In this document: in pieces, positions 12,479-21,334 of the stretch
Position numbering within the stretch: the first letter of the stretch is position 1
Layout: each line of letters opens with the position of its first letter
Assembly: GCF_001083805.1 (NCBI RefSeq)
Contig: NZ_JXSK01000004.1
Coordinates: 434,001 to 498,000, forward strand
Length of the DNA: 64,000 bases
Source: Photorhabdus luminescens subsp. luminescens
Lineage (GTDB): Bacteria; Pseudomonadota; Gammaproteobacteria; Enterobacterales; Enterobacteriaceae
Reading direction: 5' to 3'
Program-made: the position numbers and the translations under genes
The notes under the pieces: model-generated
What the model was told of the DNA's origin: nothing
What the model saw: only the letters and a program-made list of their open reading frames with translations
Database searches by the model: none

Positions 12479-13093
12479 ATGCTGGAAACATCACTAGTCG
12501 TCATCACTATCTCAACGTTGGGTATGCTCTCTCCCGGTCCTGATTTCTTTCTGGTAGTCAAAAATGCCATACGTTACCAACGCTCTGCCGCCATGATGAC
12601 AGTAGTGGGCTTAATCGCCGCTATCACTTGCCATATGGCTTATTGCGTCGCCGGGTTGGCTATTGTTATCACCACAACACCGTGGCTATTTAATCTGATG
12701 AAATATGCCGGAGCGGCTTATCTTATTTGGATTGGGATCAATAGCCTGCTTTCACGCGGTGGAAACACTCTCACTTTCGATGATCAACCACGCCAAATTG
12801 TTACTTTCAAAAAAGCGTTTATGCAGGGGTTCTTATGTAATTTGCTCAATCCCAAAGCAACGTTGTTCTTTCTGGCAATATTTACTCAAGTGCTAAACGT
12901 CAATTCTGGTGTTGGTGAGAAATTATGGTATGCCTCTATTATCTGGGGATTGTCGGTCATCTATTGGCCGCTATTAGTCATATTGATCCAGAGTGCTCCA
13001 GTACGCCGCGGATTAGCTAAAACTCAGAAAATTATCGATAAACTACTAGGCATTATTTTGATTGGCTTAGGTGTCAAAGTGGCGCTGGGATAA
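12479..13093 (+). CDS. LysE/RhtB-family amino-acid exporter
   Basis: Membrane exporter of the LysE/RhtB superfamily, whose members expel amino acids such as homoserine, threonine, leucine or lysine; the substrate here is unknown. The diagnostic N-terminal motif SPGPDFFLVVKNA is present, followed by about six hydrophobic segments and the conserved LLNPKATLFFL motif in the middle. I chose the ATG at 12479 (MLETSLVVIT), giving 204 residues, rather than an upstream in-frame ATG at 12410 whose 23-residue extension is not typical of the family. It sits at the left edge of the accessory block between folA and carB. Confidence 0.85.
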   Translation: MLETSLVVITISTLGMLSPGPDFFLVVKNAIRYQRSAAMMTVVGLIAAITCHMAYCVAGLAIVITTTPWLFNLMKYAGAAYLIWIGINSLLSRGGNTLTFDDQPRQIVTFKKAFMQGFLCNLLNPKATLFFLAIFTQVLNVNSGVGEKLWYASIIWGLSVIYWPLLVILIQSAPVRRGLAKTQKIIDKLLGIILIGLGVKVALG

Positions 13094-13132
13094 CAGACAA
13101 CGATTCTTTCTCTTTAATTTTTCAATCAACAT

Positions 13133-13158
13133 AAAAAAGTGCGCTTAATAAAGCGCAC
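13133..13158 (-). terminator. GTGCGCTT hairpin with minus-strand T-run
   Basis: Perfect 8-bp stem GTGCGCTT (13139-13146) and AAGCGCAC (13151-13158) with an AATA loop. Six A's at 13133-13138 give a T-run when read leftward, so it is built as a terminator for minus-strand transcription. No intact minus-strand gene lies immediately upstream. The stem arms are identical to those of the hairpin after carB at 21416-21435. Confidence 0.6.
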
Positions 13159-13339
13159 CTCAAAATCCAGCGCTGATTTATTCGAGTCTGTACATTATTC
13201 TTGTTATTGGGTTAACACTGTGATGCCACCTAATTTATCAACTTAAAACCCGTTTTTCCTGACATTTTCTCTTCCAATATCAGTATTGGATTGAGTTTTT
13301 CATCCACTTTAAAAAATCTTTAATCACGGCCTCTTACCT

Positions 13340-13480
13340 TTAATGATTAAATTTTTTACCCGCCCTTTCATCGTGGGAGCTCATCCTATCCCGATTGCCA
13401 GATACCATCACGCGAAAACTGAAAGAGTCATGTCTGGCGTAAGTAACAATATCTCCATCCTTATCGTGATTTAACGACAT
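13340..13480 (-). other. 46-codon minus-strand frame, possible gene remnant
   Basis: A frame from ATG (13480) to TAA (13340) on the minus strand, not recognised. The peptide starts MSLNHDKDGD, an EF-hand-like acidic run, followed by a polar, Arg/Ser-rich stretch (HDSFSFRVMVSGNRDRM). It lies upstream of the leftward hairpin at 13133-13158, so a terminator would be suitably placed. The ribosome binding site is weak. It could be the fossil of a gene lost when the exoprotein locus was gained, or chance. Confidence 0.2.
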
Positions 13481-13726
13481 TTAATATAATAGATTCCCCA
13501 TTATCAGGATTAAAAAACCGATCATTGATCACATTTCGTACTATTCATTCTGACAGTCAATTAATTTCACATTAGAATAGTTTAATGATGTCACTATTAA
13601 ATCATCAATATTCTCTGTGGGTAGATGATCATTTTATCACCGAAGCCTGACCACAGATAATTAGGTCACTTATTGGTCAGCGCCGCTGACGTTTTTACAC
13701 TTAAATTAAACAAAAGGGAAAGTACG

Positions 13727-16700
13727 ATGAGTAAACTCATCAACTCCGTGGCGAGAGGCACGAGTTATCTTTTAATTTACCTGACGGCAATCCAGCCGCT
13801 ACACCCGGCGATTGCCGCGGGAATCACACCGGATAATAACCAGACTCAGGTAAAAAATCAGGGCAATGTCCCGGTGGTGAATATTGCTACGCCGAATGAC
13901 GCGGGGATATCTCACAACACCTATAAAGAGTTCAATGTCGCCACTCAAGGCGCCGTACTGAATAACGCCACTCAAACGGCTAAATCACAACTGGCAGGAC
14001 AACTTAACGCTAACCCTAACCTGCATGGCAAAGCAGCGGAACTGATTATTAATGAAGTGACCGGCAGCGGACGATCTAATCTGCAAGGCCAGTTGGAGAT
14101 TTTCGGCAATAAAGCCAATGTGATGATTGCCAACCCTAATGGCATTACTTGTGATGGCTGTGGTTTTATTAATACTTCGAGTGCAACGCTGACCACGGGT
14201 AAACCCCAATTTGATAAACAGGGCGCGTTGGAAGCATTGGAAGTTAAAAAAGGCCAAATCACCATTGGCGGCAAAGGGTTAGATGGCAAGGCGACAGATT
14301 ATGTCGATATTATCAGCCGGGCGACTGAACTGAATGGAAAAATTCAGGCGAATAACCTGTCTCTGACGCAAGGCGCTAACCGAATCAGCTTAAAAGACGG
14401 CACAGTTAAACCTGTCGCTGGCGAGGGTGCTAAACCACAATTAGCCATTGACACCAAAGCGTTAGGCGGCATGTACGCCAATAAAATCCGACTGGTTGCC
14501 ACTGAAGATGGCGTTGGCGTGAATTTAAAAGAGTTAACCAGTCACCAGCGTGATATTACTTTAAACGCCAATGGCAAAATTGAACTGGGAAATATCACAG
14601 CTAAAACGGACCTGAATATTGTTGGTAAAGAAACCCATATTGCGCCAAATATTAAAGTGCAAGCGGGACGGGATATTACTCTGGAAAATACCACGCTAGA
14701 GAATAAAGGCAGTGTAACCGCAGGTCGCGATATGCGGATCTTTGGCGACACTGTGCGAAATACAGGCGACAAAGCTTTGCTACAAGCCAATGATAATATG
14801 TGGATACAGAAAGATGCTCAGGGGAATAAAGGTAAATTAGTCGAGAATAGATCTGCGACGATAAAAACCGTGAAGGGGGATTTGGTCGTCAGGACAAAGG
14901 AATTGAATAATACTCGCAATATCTTTGTCATGCAAAATAAGCAAGCCACGCCAGATTTCACAGATAGAGATATGACTATCTTTAGTGATATCAGTATTTT
15001 TGGCTCACCCTATACGATAACAGCAGAGTTGACTCCCCTTCCTGACAAATGGTTTGGGCATGCCTATTTTAGTGGTATTGGCCTTGAAGAGGATGGGACA
15101 GGAAAAGCTTATTTAAATAATAGCAGGATTAACAGTATTGTATTAAACAATTCTCAGCCCGGTCTTATCTTCTCTGGAAAAAACGCTTACATTAACAGTA
15201 ATAATGTGTCCAATCAAATCAGTCAGATTAAGGCTGAAAAAGATATTTTCCTGTCTGGAAATAGGTTTATTAATGAAAGCAAAAGAAAAAGTTCACTCAA
15301 TAATTTTATTATTTATGATCTTAAACTTGAGCCCGCGCCAACGGTATATACTTATAAAAAATCAGGAGAAACCAAAATCTGGAATGATGAGGACAATGTC
15401 ATTGAGCCAGCAAGCGTCATCGCGAAAGGTAGCATTGTTGCTGATTTCAAAGACAGTATTAATATTAATACCGCACTTCCTTATGACATTAAAACGGTCT
15501 CAGAAGTTAATATTAAAGAACGGCCAGCAACATTATCAGCAGAAAATATTATTCTCCATGCCGGTCAAATTAATATTACTGATAAAATAAAGGCAATTAA
15601 TGCATTAGATATTATATCTGAAAAAGATATTAATCTTAATGATGCCTCACTGCTGTCATCAAATAATTTATCTATGACAGCCATCAATAATATTCATTCT
15701 CTGCAAAGTGAGATAAAAGGAAAAAATATTACTCTTATCAGCCGAAATGGAGATATACGATTCCAGAGCAGTGAAAAAACCGGTTATTTTAATGCAGACA
15801 ATACCCGCAGAATGAATACATTAGAGGCTCATGGTAATTTAACAATCAACGCCGGTAAAAATCTACTTTTACAAAATACATATTTAACGCCAAGTACTCA
15901 TATCTCTCTGACAGCAAATAATGATATTGAAATAGAAAACAATGGACTGCTATTCTCACGACAAACGGGTCCTATGCATCCAGACCAATGGGATAAAAAT
16001 CTACTTAATGCTATTTTGCCTGAACAAGAGAAAGCAAGTTTTAAGCCTCTATTACCCATGACCGGCGTTTTAACTGCCTCAGAGTCATTGATGATTAAGG
16101 CTGGTGGTAATCTTTTCACTCAAGGGGCTTTCATCTCAGCCGGAAAAGATGTTTATTTAAGTGCGGCAAAGCATATTGCGCTCAATTCTCGTGAACTGAT
16201 TTTTCATAGACTAGAAGAGCTTTTCTTATCGGGTAATTATGTCCCACCTTTACGTTCAATAGAATTAGGTAGCAGAATCACGGCAAAAAATAATATCAGC
16301 ATAATGAGTGGTGGAGATATTAACGGGAAAGCCATTCAGATACAGGCCAACGGAAACACATTATTATCCGCAGGCAGAAATATCACATTACCTTTCCTGA
16401 CTTATGTTTATTCCCCAATTCAATATCGCAATGATAACGACAAAGAGAATCTCCATTTCATGGCTCAAATCCGGGGCGATAAAAAACTGACAATAGCGGC
16501 AAATGGCGCTATCACCACAGCGGGTTCTAAATTGACTTCGGGTGGTGATGTCATACTTTCCTCCGGTGGCAATATGCGCTTAGAATCAGTGCAAAATCAC
16601 ACTTATCGGGAAAACGGCAGTGAATCCACCGAATCAGTGACTCAGAACGGCACTGAATTGACCAGCGGCGGCATACTGACGGTTATTTCAAACGGCAGCA

Positions 16701-18922
16701 TTCTATTCCAGGCCACCAAACTCGCGTCCAAAGGGGCAATGGATATCGCGGCGAAAGGCGGTTATCTCTACGCTCAGGCGATGGAAGAATCCAGCCGCTA
16801 TGAAAAAACAGAAACCAAACGCAGGTGGTACGGCAAAAAGAAAACCACCACACGCACTCGTCATGATGTTACGAACAAAGTCACCGAATTTACCGCTGGC
16901 GGCGATATCAATCTGTTAAGCCGGGATGACAGCACCTATGAAGCCAGTAAAATCGCCGCCAATAAAAATGCCAAACTGACCAGTACTCACGGTAAAGTCA
17001 ATTTCAAAGCGGTCAAAAACAGTACCTTTGAACAGACGATTACCCATTCCAAAGGCTTTTATATCAAGCAGACCGATAAAGGCTATACCGAAAACAAATG
17101 GGTGCTCCCTGCTATTCATATCGGCGGAAAATTCACCGTAGAGGCGGCCAAAGGAGTTAGCGCGGATATCAAAGCCCAACATGGTCAAGCGCTACAAAAT
17201 GCAGTATCAATATTCGGCAATACGCCGGAAACCGCCTGGCTGAAAGGACTCAATGAACGTAAAGACGTTCAATGGAATTTAGTCAAAGATGCCTATGACA
17301 GTTGGGATTATAAAAGTCAGCATCTAAATCCGGTGGTCTCTGCGGTCATCGCGATTGCAGTCGCCGCTGCGACAGCGGGAGCCGGATTAACGGTTTCCGT
17401 TGCCGGATCAGCCGCCAGTACCGCGGGTTCAGCCGCCACGGCAGCGGGCGCTACTGCCAGCACTGCCGCCGCCATGAGTTCAGTCGCTTACGGCGCGACC
17501 GCTTCCGGCATGGCCGCTCTCGCTTCTCAGGCAGCAGTAGCGTTGGTGGATAATCAAGGTGACTTATCCAAAACCTTAAAAGTAATGGGAAGCAGCGATA
17601 CGGTTAAATCAACTGTCACTTCAATGGCAATTGGCGGCGCACTGGCGGGTTTTGATAACGTGATGGGATGGGATAAAGCCGCCAATGGCACACAAATTGA
17701 CCCGGCAAAAGCGACACTACCTAAACTGAGCAATAGGGACTGGAGCAAAGTGGCTCAACGGATCGCAGGTCAATCCCTTATCAGTTCCAGCCTGGGTACA
17801 GCCATCAATGGCGGGAGTTTTAAGGACAATTTTACCACCGCATTACTGGCTAATATTGGCAGCCAGATTAACGCCGAGGGTGCCGGGTTGATTGGCAAGA
17901 ATGGTCAGGTGTTAGGTTTACCCGGAAAAGCCATCAGCCACGCGGCGGTTTCTGCCCTTGCGGCGGAAATTGGCGGCGGTGATGCCAAAGGGGCGGCTGC
18001 CGGGGCATTAGCGGCAGAATTGGCCGCGATAACATTGGATAAAACATTCAATGATCCAATGAAAATTCAGGCGGGCGGCAAAATCATTGGCAGCGTTGCA
18101 GGCGCCATTGCGACCAATAGCGCCAAAGGCGCTAACAGTGGGGCCAATGCCGGAGAAATGGTTATTCTCTTTAACCACCTGAACTCCATGAATGCCTACA
18201 ATCTGGCGAGAGAGCTCCAGGAAGCTAATAAGCAAGGAACGCCTACCGAAACAATCTGGAACAAATACAACAAACTGAGCGCTGCGCAACGGGCAGAAAT
18301 GTTGTCTACCTGTGCCGGGAACGGTGGGTTATGTACATTGACCTATCAGGCTGAAATGGACGGTGGGATAAAAACAGCAGATGCTATTAGTGGCTTAAGA
18401 TGGATGTTTAACTTATCGGCTGAGGATGCTCATCGTATCAGCCAGTTTGTGACGACAGAAAACCAGAACGATTTAGGGCTGTTATATAACTCACTGCCTG
18501 CCTGGGAAAAAGGTGCACTAATAGCCAAAGAAGCGGTAGAATCTGCCGGTATTGGTGGTGCTATCGGCGGTAAAGCTTCCGTTGCTTCAATTGTTAGGAA
18601 GAATAAACAACCTTATCAACCGAATCAGGGTGCTGTTGGTAATATGGGAGAATTTTTTAAGCAACAGGGATTTGGGAGTCAGATTAAAAACGGTACACTT
18701 AAAACCAGCAAACGATATCAGGGGCAGAGTATTTATCAAGCTAAAACCAAAATGGGTGACAATATTAGTAAAGGTGACCAAATATATTTAGACGGGTCAC
18801 ACAAGAATCATTTAGAAGTATTTGATAGTAAAGATAAGTTCAAGTTCGTTCTTAACTTGGATGGGACTATAAACGATGATAAAACTCGTGCAGGAAAGGG
18901 AAGGAGGCTAAAAGTTGACTAG
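13727..18922 (+). CDS. CdiA/TpsA-like filamentous exoprotein with C-terminal toxin
   Basis: Large secreted hemagglutinin-repeat protein of the two-partner secretion type; such proteins carry toxins to neighbouring cells. The start at 13727 (MSKLINSVARG) is chosen over an upstream in-frame ATG because AGGGAAAG precedes it and the extended signal peptide then begins correctly; the product is 1731 residues. The TPS secretion domain (about 35-290) shows NPNLHG and NPNGITCDGC. Beta-helical hemagglutinin repeats follow, then a DUF637-like segment near 1150-1210, an Ala/Gly-rich stretch, and a pre-toxin region from about 1500. The last 90 or so residues form a compact basic domain with GDQIYLDGSHKNHLEVFD and a terminal RAGKGRRLKVD, reminiscent of colicin E3-type ribonucleases (inference). 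It is short for CdiA proteins, and no CdiB-type transporter is in the window. The immunity gene overlaps its end by eight bases. Confidence 0.9.
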   Translation: MSKLINSVARGTSYLLIYLTAIQPLHPAIAAGITPDNNQTQVKNQGNVPVVNIATPNDAGISHNTYKEFNVATQGAVLNNATQTAKSQLAGQLNANPNLHGKAAELIINEVTGSGRSNLQGQLEIFGNKANVMIANPNGITCDGCGFINTSSATLTTGKPQFDKQGALEALEVKKGQITIGGKGLDGKATDYVDIISRATELNGKIQANNLSLTQGANRISLKDGTVKPVAGEGAKPQLAIDTKALGGMYANKIRLVATEDGVGVNLKELTSHQRDITLNANGKIELGNITAKTDLNIVGKETHIAPNIKVQAGRDITLENTTLENKGSVTAGRDMRIFGDTVRNTGDKALLQANDNMWIQKDAQGNKGKLVENRSATIKTVKGDLVVRTKELNNTRNIFVMQNKQATPDFTDRDMTIFSDISIFGSPYTITAELTPLPDKWFGHAYFSGIGLEEDGTGKAYLNNSRINSIVLNNSQPGLIFSGKNAYINSNNVSNQISQIKAEKDIFLSGNRFINESKRKSSLNNFIIYDLKLEPAPTVYTYKKSGETKIWNDEDNVIEPASVIAKGSIVADFKDSININTALPYDIKTVSEVNIKERPATLSAENIILHAGQINITDKIKAINALDIISEKDINLNDASLLSSNNLSMTAINNIHSLQSEIKGKNITLISRNGDIRFQSSEKTGYFNADNTRRMNTLEAHGNLTINAGKNLLLQNTYLTPSTHISLTANNDIEIENNGLLFSRQTGPMHPDQWDKNLLNAILPEQEKASFKPLLPMTGVLTASESLMIKAGGNLFTQGAFISAGKDVYLSAAKHIALNSRELIFHRLEELFLSGNYVPPLRSIELGSRITAKNNISIMSGGDINGKAIQIQANGNTLLSAGRNITLPFLTYVYSPIQYRNDNDKENLHFMAQIRGDKKLTIAANGAITTAGSKLTSGGDVILSSGGNMRLESVQNHTYRENGSESTESVTQNGTELTSGGILTVISNGSILFQATKLASKGAMDIAAKGGYLYAQAMEESSRYEKTETKRRWYGKKKTTTRTRHDVTNKVTEFTAGGDINLLSRDDSTYEASKIAANKNAKLTSTHGKVNFKAVKNSTFEQTITHSKGFYIKQTDKGYTENKWVLPAIHIGGKFTVEAAKGVSADIKAQHGQALQNAVSIFGNTPETAWLKGLNERKDVQWNLVKDAYDSWDYKSQHLNPVVSAVIAIAVAAATAGAGLTVSVAGSAASTAGSAATAAGATASTAAAMSSVAYGATASGMAALASQAAVALVDNQGDLSKTLKVMGSSDTVKSTVTSMAIGGALAGFDNVMGWDKAANGTQIDPAKATLPKLSNRDWSKVAQRIAGQSLISSSLGTAINGGSFKDNFTTALLANIGSQINAEGAGLIGKNGQVLGLPGKAISHAAVSALAAEIGGGDAKGAAAGALAAELAAITLDKTFNDPMKIQAGGKIIGSVAGAIATNSAKGANSGANAGEMVILFNHLNSMNAYNLARELQEANKQGTPTETIWNKYNKLSAAQRAEMLSTCAGNGGLCTLTYQAEMDGGIKTADAISGLRWMFNLSAEDAHRISQFVTTENQNDLGLLYNSLPAWEKGALIAKEAVESAGIGGAIGGKASVASIVRKNKQPYQPNQGAVGNMGEFFKQQGFGSQIKNGTLKTSKRYQGQSIYQAKTKMGDNISKGDQIYLDGSHKNHLEVFDSKDKFKFVLNLDGTINDDKTRAGKGRRLKVD

Positions 18923-19295
18923 AATCAGTTCATTGAACGAATCAAAAGAAGCGTTAGTTAGACTGGCTCAAATCTGTAATATTCCCAAACGTGAATTATA
19001 TGATGAAGGAAATACAGATTATACACTCAATCTGGATGAGGAACTGAATCTCAGTATCAATCGATTATTGGATGCTTTTTCTTTATTACAAAAAGCACTT
19101 GATCAGGAAGATATGATCGCTGTTCAAGCTGCTTTAAATCGAGCACGAGCTAACTCAATGGATCTAAGCAATTTTTTCGGGAATATATGTGAAGATATAG
19201 AAATGATAGGTTGGACAGATCGATATAATTGGCCGAAAATTCCTGAAAATTATAAGATCCCAGACCACTATAATTACCCTGAAAATAAAAAATAA
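18915..19295 (+). CDS. probable immunity protein 1 (cognate to the exoprotein toxin)
   Basis: A 126-residue acidic, helix-rich protein without signal peptide; family not recognised. It is predicted to neutralise the toxin encoded just upstream: it overlaps the toxin stop by eight bases, and relatives follow the two other toxin modules (imm2, imm3). The start is a TTG at 18915, supported by AAGGAGG at 18901-18907 with a seven-base spacer; no ATG fits the family length. Shared features with the other two are an LNLDEEL-like region, QAALNRARANSMDLSNFF, and the C-terminal NWPKIPENY motif. The last 90 or so bases are practically identical to those of the third copy. Confidence 0.8.
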   Translation: MTRISSLNESKEALVRLAQICNIPKRELYDEGNTDYTLNLDEELNLSINRLLDAFSLLQKALDQEDMIAVQAALNRARANSMDLSNFFGNICEDIEMIGWTDRYNWPKIPENYKIPDHYNYPENKK

Positions 19296-19301
19296 TAACC
19301 A

Positions 19302-19321
19302 CCCCAGCTAAAAGGCTGGGG
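19302..19321 (+). terminator. hairpin after immunity gene 1
   Basis: Seven-base stem CCCCAGC (19302-19308) and GCTGGGG (19315-19321) with loop TAAAAG, just after the immunity gene stop. The T-run is poor. A diverged copy with G-U-compatible changes lies after immunity gene 3 (21335-21354), so the hairpin travels with the module. Confidence 0.5.
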
Positions 19322-19445
19322 TTCAACTTATTAAAAAAGTGCTGATTTTTAGTCGGTATTTGGCTCCAATAAAAATTTGCCAGCATGTTAAAGCCATCTA
19401 AATTTTTCCTCCAGAAAGGAGCTCTCTTGAGTAACTGATGGAGAT

Positions 19446-19808
19446 ATCGGCAATAAAGCTTCGGTTGCTTCGATTGTTGGGAAGAATAAACAACCTTATC
19501 AACCTAATCAGGGTGCTGTTGGTAATATGGGAGAATTTTTTAGACAACCCGGATTTGGAAGTCAGATAAAGAATAGCTCAAGTAAAACCAGCCAAATCTA
19601 TCAAGGCCAAAGTGTTTATCAAGCTAAAGATGTGGTCGGAGATCATATAGCTAAAGGTGATAAATATTATCTTGATGGTATGCATAAAAATCATATTGAA
19701 ATATTTGATAAGAATGGGAAATTCAAATCTGTTCTTAATTTAGATGGTTCGTACAATGAAGTTAAAACTCAAAAAGCTATGGCTGAAGGACGGAGATTGC
19801 CAAAATGA
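19446..19808 (+). pseudogene. orphan toxin module 2 (cdiA-CT-like fragment)
   Basis: An exoprotein C-terminus without its secretion domain. The reading frame opens after a TGA at about 19428, and similarity to the full-length gene starts near 19446 with KASVASIVGKNKQPYQPNQG, as at the toxin junction of the main gene. The toxin part keeps the same pattern (YLDGMHKNHIEIFD, then NLDG and GRRLPK) and is intact to the stop. An internal ATG at 19527 (MGEFFRQPGFG) could start a 93-residue toxin, but no clear ribosome binding site was seen. It resembles the orphan CdiA-CT modules known downstream of cdi loci, which can replace the toxin end of the full gene by recombination. Confidence 0.75.
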
Positions 19809-20155
19809 TAGACCATATTCCTCTTGATAGAATGAAAAAAGACTTTTTGCTTATTCTCAACCAAAAATCTATTGGTACGATAGATACGGATAACCTATCA
19901 GTAAACTACAATGACCACTTAGATAAAAGACTAAAAAGATATTTAACTTTATTGTGTGATACCGCTGAGTTGCTAGCTAATGCGACAGAAAATAGAGATG
20001 AAGTAACTGCACAAGCAGCTTTATTGAGAATCCGTAGTCATTCAATGAGTTTATCTAGTTTCTTTGAAGCAATAACTGAAGATGTAGAAGTATTGCTTGG
20101 TCTGAATGGCTGGCCAAAGATCCCTGATAATTACATTTATCCATCTAGTAAATAA
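19805..20155 (+). CDS. probable immunity protein 2
   Basis: A 116-residue relative of immunity protein 1, overlapping the stop of toxin module 2 by four bases (ATGA). Similarity is in the second half: QAALLRIRSHSMSLSSFF, an acidic EDVEVL, then GWPKIPDNYIYP. The N-terminal half is clearly diverged from copies 1 and 3, as expected if it determines toxin specificity. It is predicted to protect against the toxin of module 2 or against sister cells carrying that toxin on a full-length exoprotein. Confidence 0.75.
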   Translation: MIDHIPLDRMKKDFLLILNQKSIGTIDTDNLSVNYNDHLDKRLKRYLTLLCDTAELLANATENRDEVTAQAALLRIRSHSMSLSSFFEAITEDVEVLLGLNGWPKIPDNYIYPSSK

Positions 20156-20175
20156 TAATCCCAACCATGTATGAA

Positions 20176-20210
20176 CCGAAAGCCCACATCACGTGGGCTT
20201 TCGGCCTTTT
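20176..20210 (+). terminator. strong terminator after immunity gene 2
   Basis: Perfect 12-bp stem CCGAAAGCCCAC (20176-20187) and GTGGGCTTTCGG (20193-20204), loop ATCAC, followed by CCTTTT. It is a typical intrinsic terminator placed 20 bases after the immunity 2 stop codon. Confidence 0.8.
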
Positions 20211-20253
20211 ACCAATAATCACCAGATGTGCGTAAACAAGCTAGTAATACACC

Positions 20254-20955
20254 AAGAAGCCAATAAGCAAGGAACGCCTACCGAAGCAATCTGGAACAAA
20301 TACAACAAACTGAGCGCTGCGCAACGGGCAGAAATGTTGTCTACCTGTGCCGGGAACGGTGGGTTATGTACATTGACCTATCAAGCTGAAATGGACGGTG
20401 GGATAAAAACAGCGGATGCGATTAGTGGCTTAAGATGGATGTTTAACTTATCGGCTGAAGATGCCCATCGCATCAGCCAGTTTGTGACGACAGAAAATCA
20501 GAACGATTTAGGGCTGTTGTATAACTCGCTGCCTGCCTGGGAAAAAGGTGCATTAATAGCCAAAGAAGCGGTAGAATCTGCCGGTATTGGCGGTGCTATC
20601 AGCGGTAAAGCTTCGGTTACTTCGATTGTTGGGAAGAATAAACAGCCTTATCAGCCGAATAAAGGTGCTGTTAGTAATATAGGAGAGTTTTTTAAACAGC
20701 CAAGATTTGGGACCAGATTAAAGACGGCACACTTAAAACCAGCAAACGATATTAGGGCAGAGTATTTATCAAGCTCAGGGTAAACTGGGTGATATAATCA
20801 AGAAAGACAATCAAATGTATCTGGATGGTGCGCATAAAAATCATCTTGAACTTTTTGATAGTAAAAATAATTTTAAAGCAACCCTTAATTTAGATAGTCC
20901 AGTAAATGTGGATAAGACCAAAGCTGGTCAAGGGAGGAAACTTAAAATTGACTGA
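20254..20955 (+). pseudogene. orphan toxin module 3, broken by two single-base deletions
   Basis: A long duplicate of the exoprotein 3' end, nearly identical to 18219-18922 over the pre-toxin part (EANKQGTPTE through SIVGKNKQPYQPN). Compared with the main gene, one base is missing near 20712-20714 (GGGACCAG against GGGAGTCAG) and another in a G-run near 20755 (TTAGGGC against TCAGGGGC). The remaining toxin can be read in the restored frame as MYLDGAHKNHLELFD, NLDS and GRKLKID to the TGA at 20953-20955. An upstream ATG at 20193 adds only unrelated residues. The toxin is therefore probably not made from this copy as it stands, though it could be repaired by recombination. Confidence 0.8.
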
Positions 20956-21328
20956 AATAAACAAGTTAAATGACATAAAAACGATTTTAGTCGAGCTAGC
21001 AGCAGCTTGCAATATCTCAAAAAATAAGCTTGATAATGATGGTAGCCTTGATTATTCGTTAAATTTGGATGATGAACTGCAAGATGAGCTCAAAAAATTG
21101 ATATCCATGTTTGCAGTATCAAAAAAAGCCCTTGACCAAAATGATATGGTTGCAGTTCAGACAGCATTAGTAATGGCTAGGATATATGCAATGAATTTAC
21201 GTAATTTTTTTGATGGAATCTTTGAAGATATCGAAATGATAGGTTGGACAGATCGATATAATTGGCCGAAAATTCCTGAAAATTATAAGATCCCAGACCA
21301 CTATAATTACCCTGAAAATAAGAAATAA
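20948..21328 (+). CDS. probable immunity protein 3
   Basis: A 126-residue paralogue of immunity protein 1 with the same length and the same geometry: a TTG start at 20948 overlapping the toxin stop by eight bases, preceded by GGGAGG at 20932-20937. The middle (residues about 20-85) has diverged from copy 1, while about 89 bases at the 3' end are identical, including GWTDRYNWPKIPENY. It remains open although the paired toxin frame is broken, which suggests selection for protection. An alternative upstream in-frame ATG at 20906 would add 14 residues read from toxin sequence and is less likely. Confidence 0.75.
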   Translation: MTEINKLNDIKTILVELAAACNISKNKLDNDGSLDYSLNLDDELQDELKKLISMFAVSKKALDQNDMVAVQTALVMARIYAMNLRNFFDGIFEDIEMIGWTDRYNWPKIPENYKIPDHYNYPENKK

Positions 21329-21334
21329 TAACCA

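Larger units (their letters stand above)
13094..13726. other. gene-poor spacer before the exoprotein gene
   Basis: About 630 bases with no convincing gene. It holds a hairpin at 13139-13158, a possible 46-codon minus-strand remnant (13340-13480), and AT-rich DNA that must contain the promoter of the large exoprotein gene. The coding part starts at 13727 after AGGGAAAG. No tpsB/cdiB transporter gene is present here, although such genes usually lie directly upstream of the secreted partner. Confidence 0.6.

Noticed and set aside
20193-20253. ATG at 20193 as start of a genuine protein for toxin module 3
   Set aside because: The first 20 or so codons come from spacer and terminator DNA; similarity to the exoprotein starts only near 20254, and the frame is broken later.
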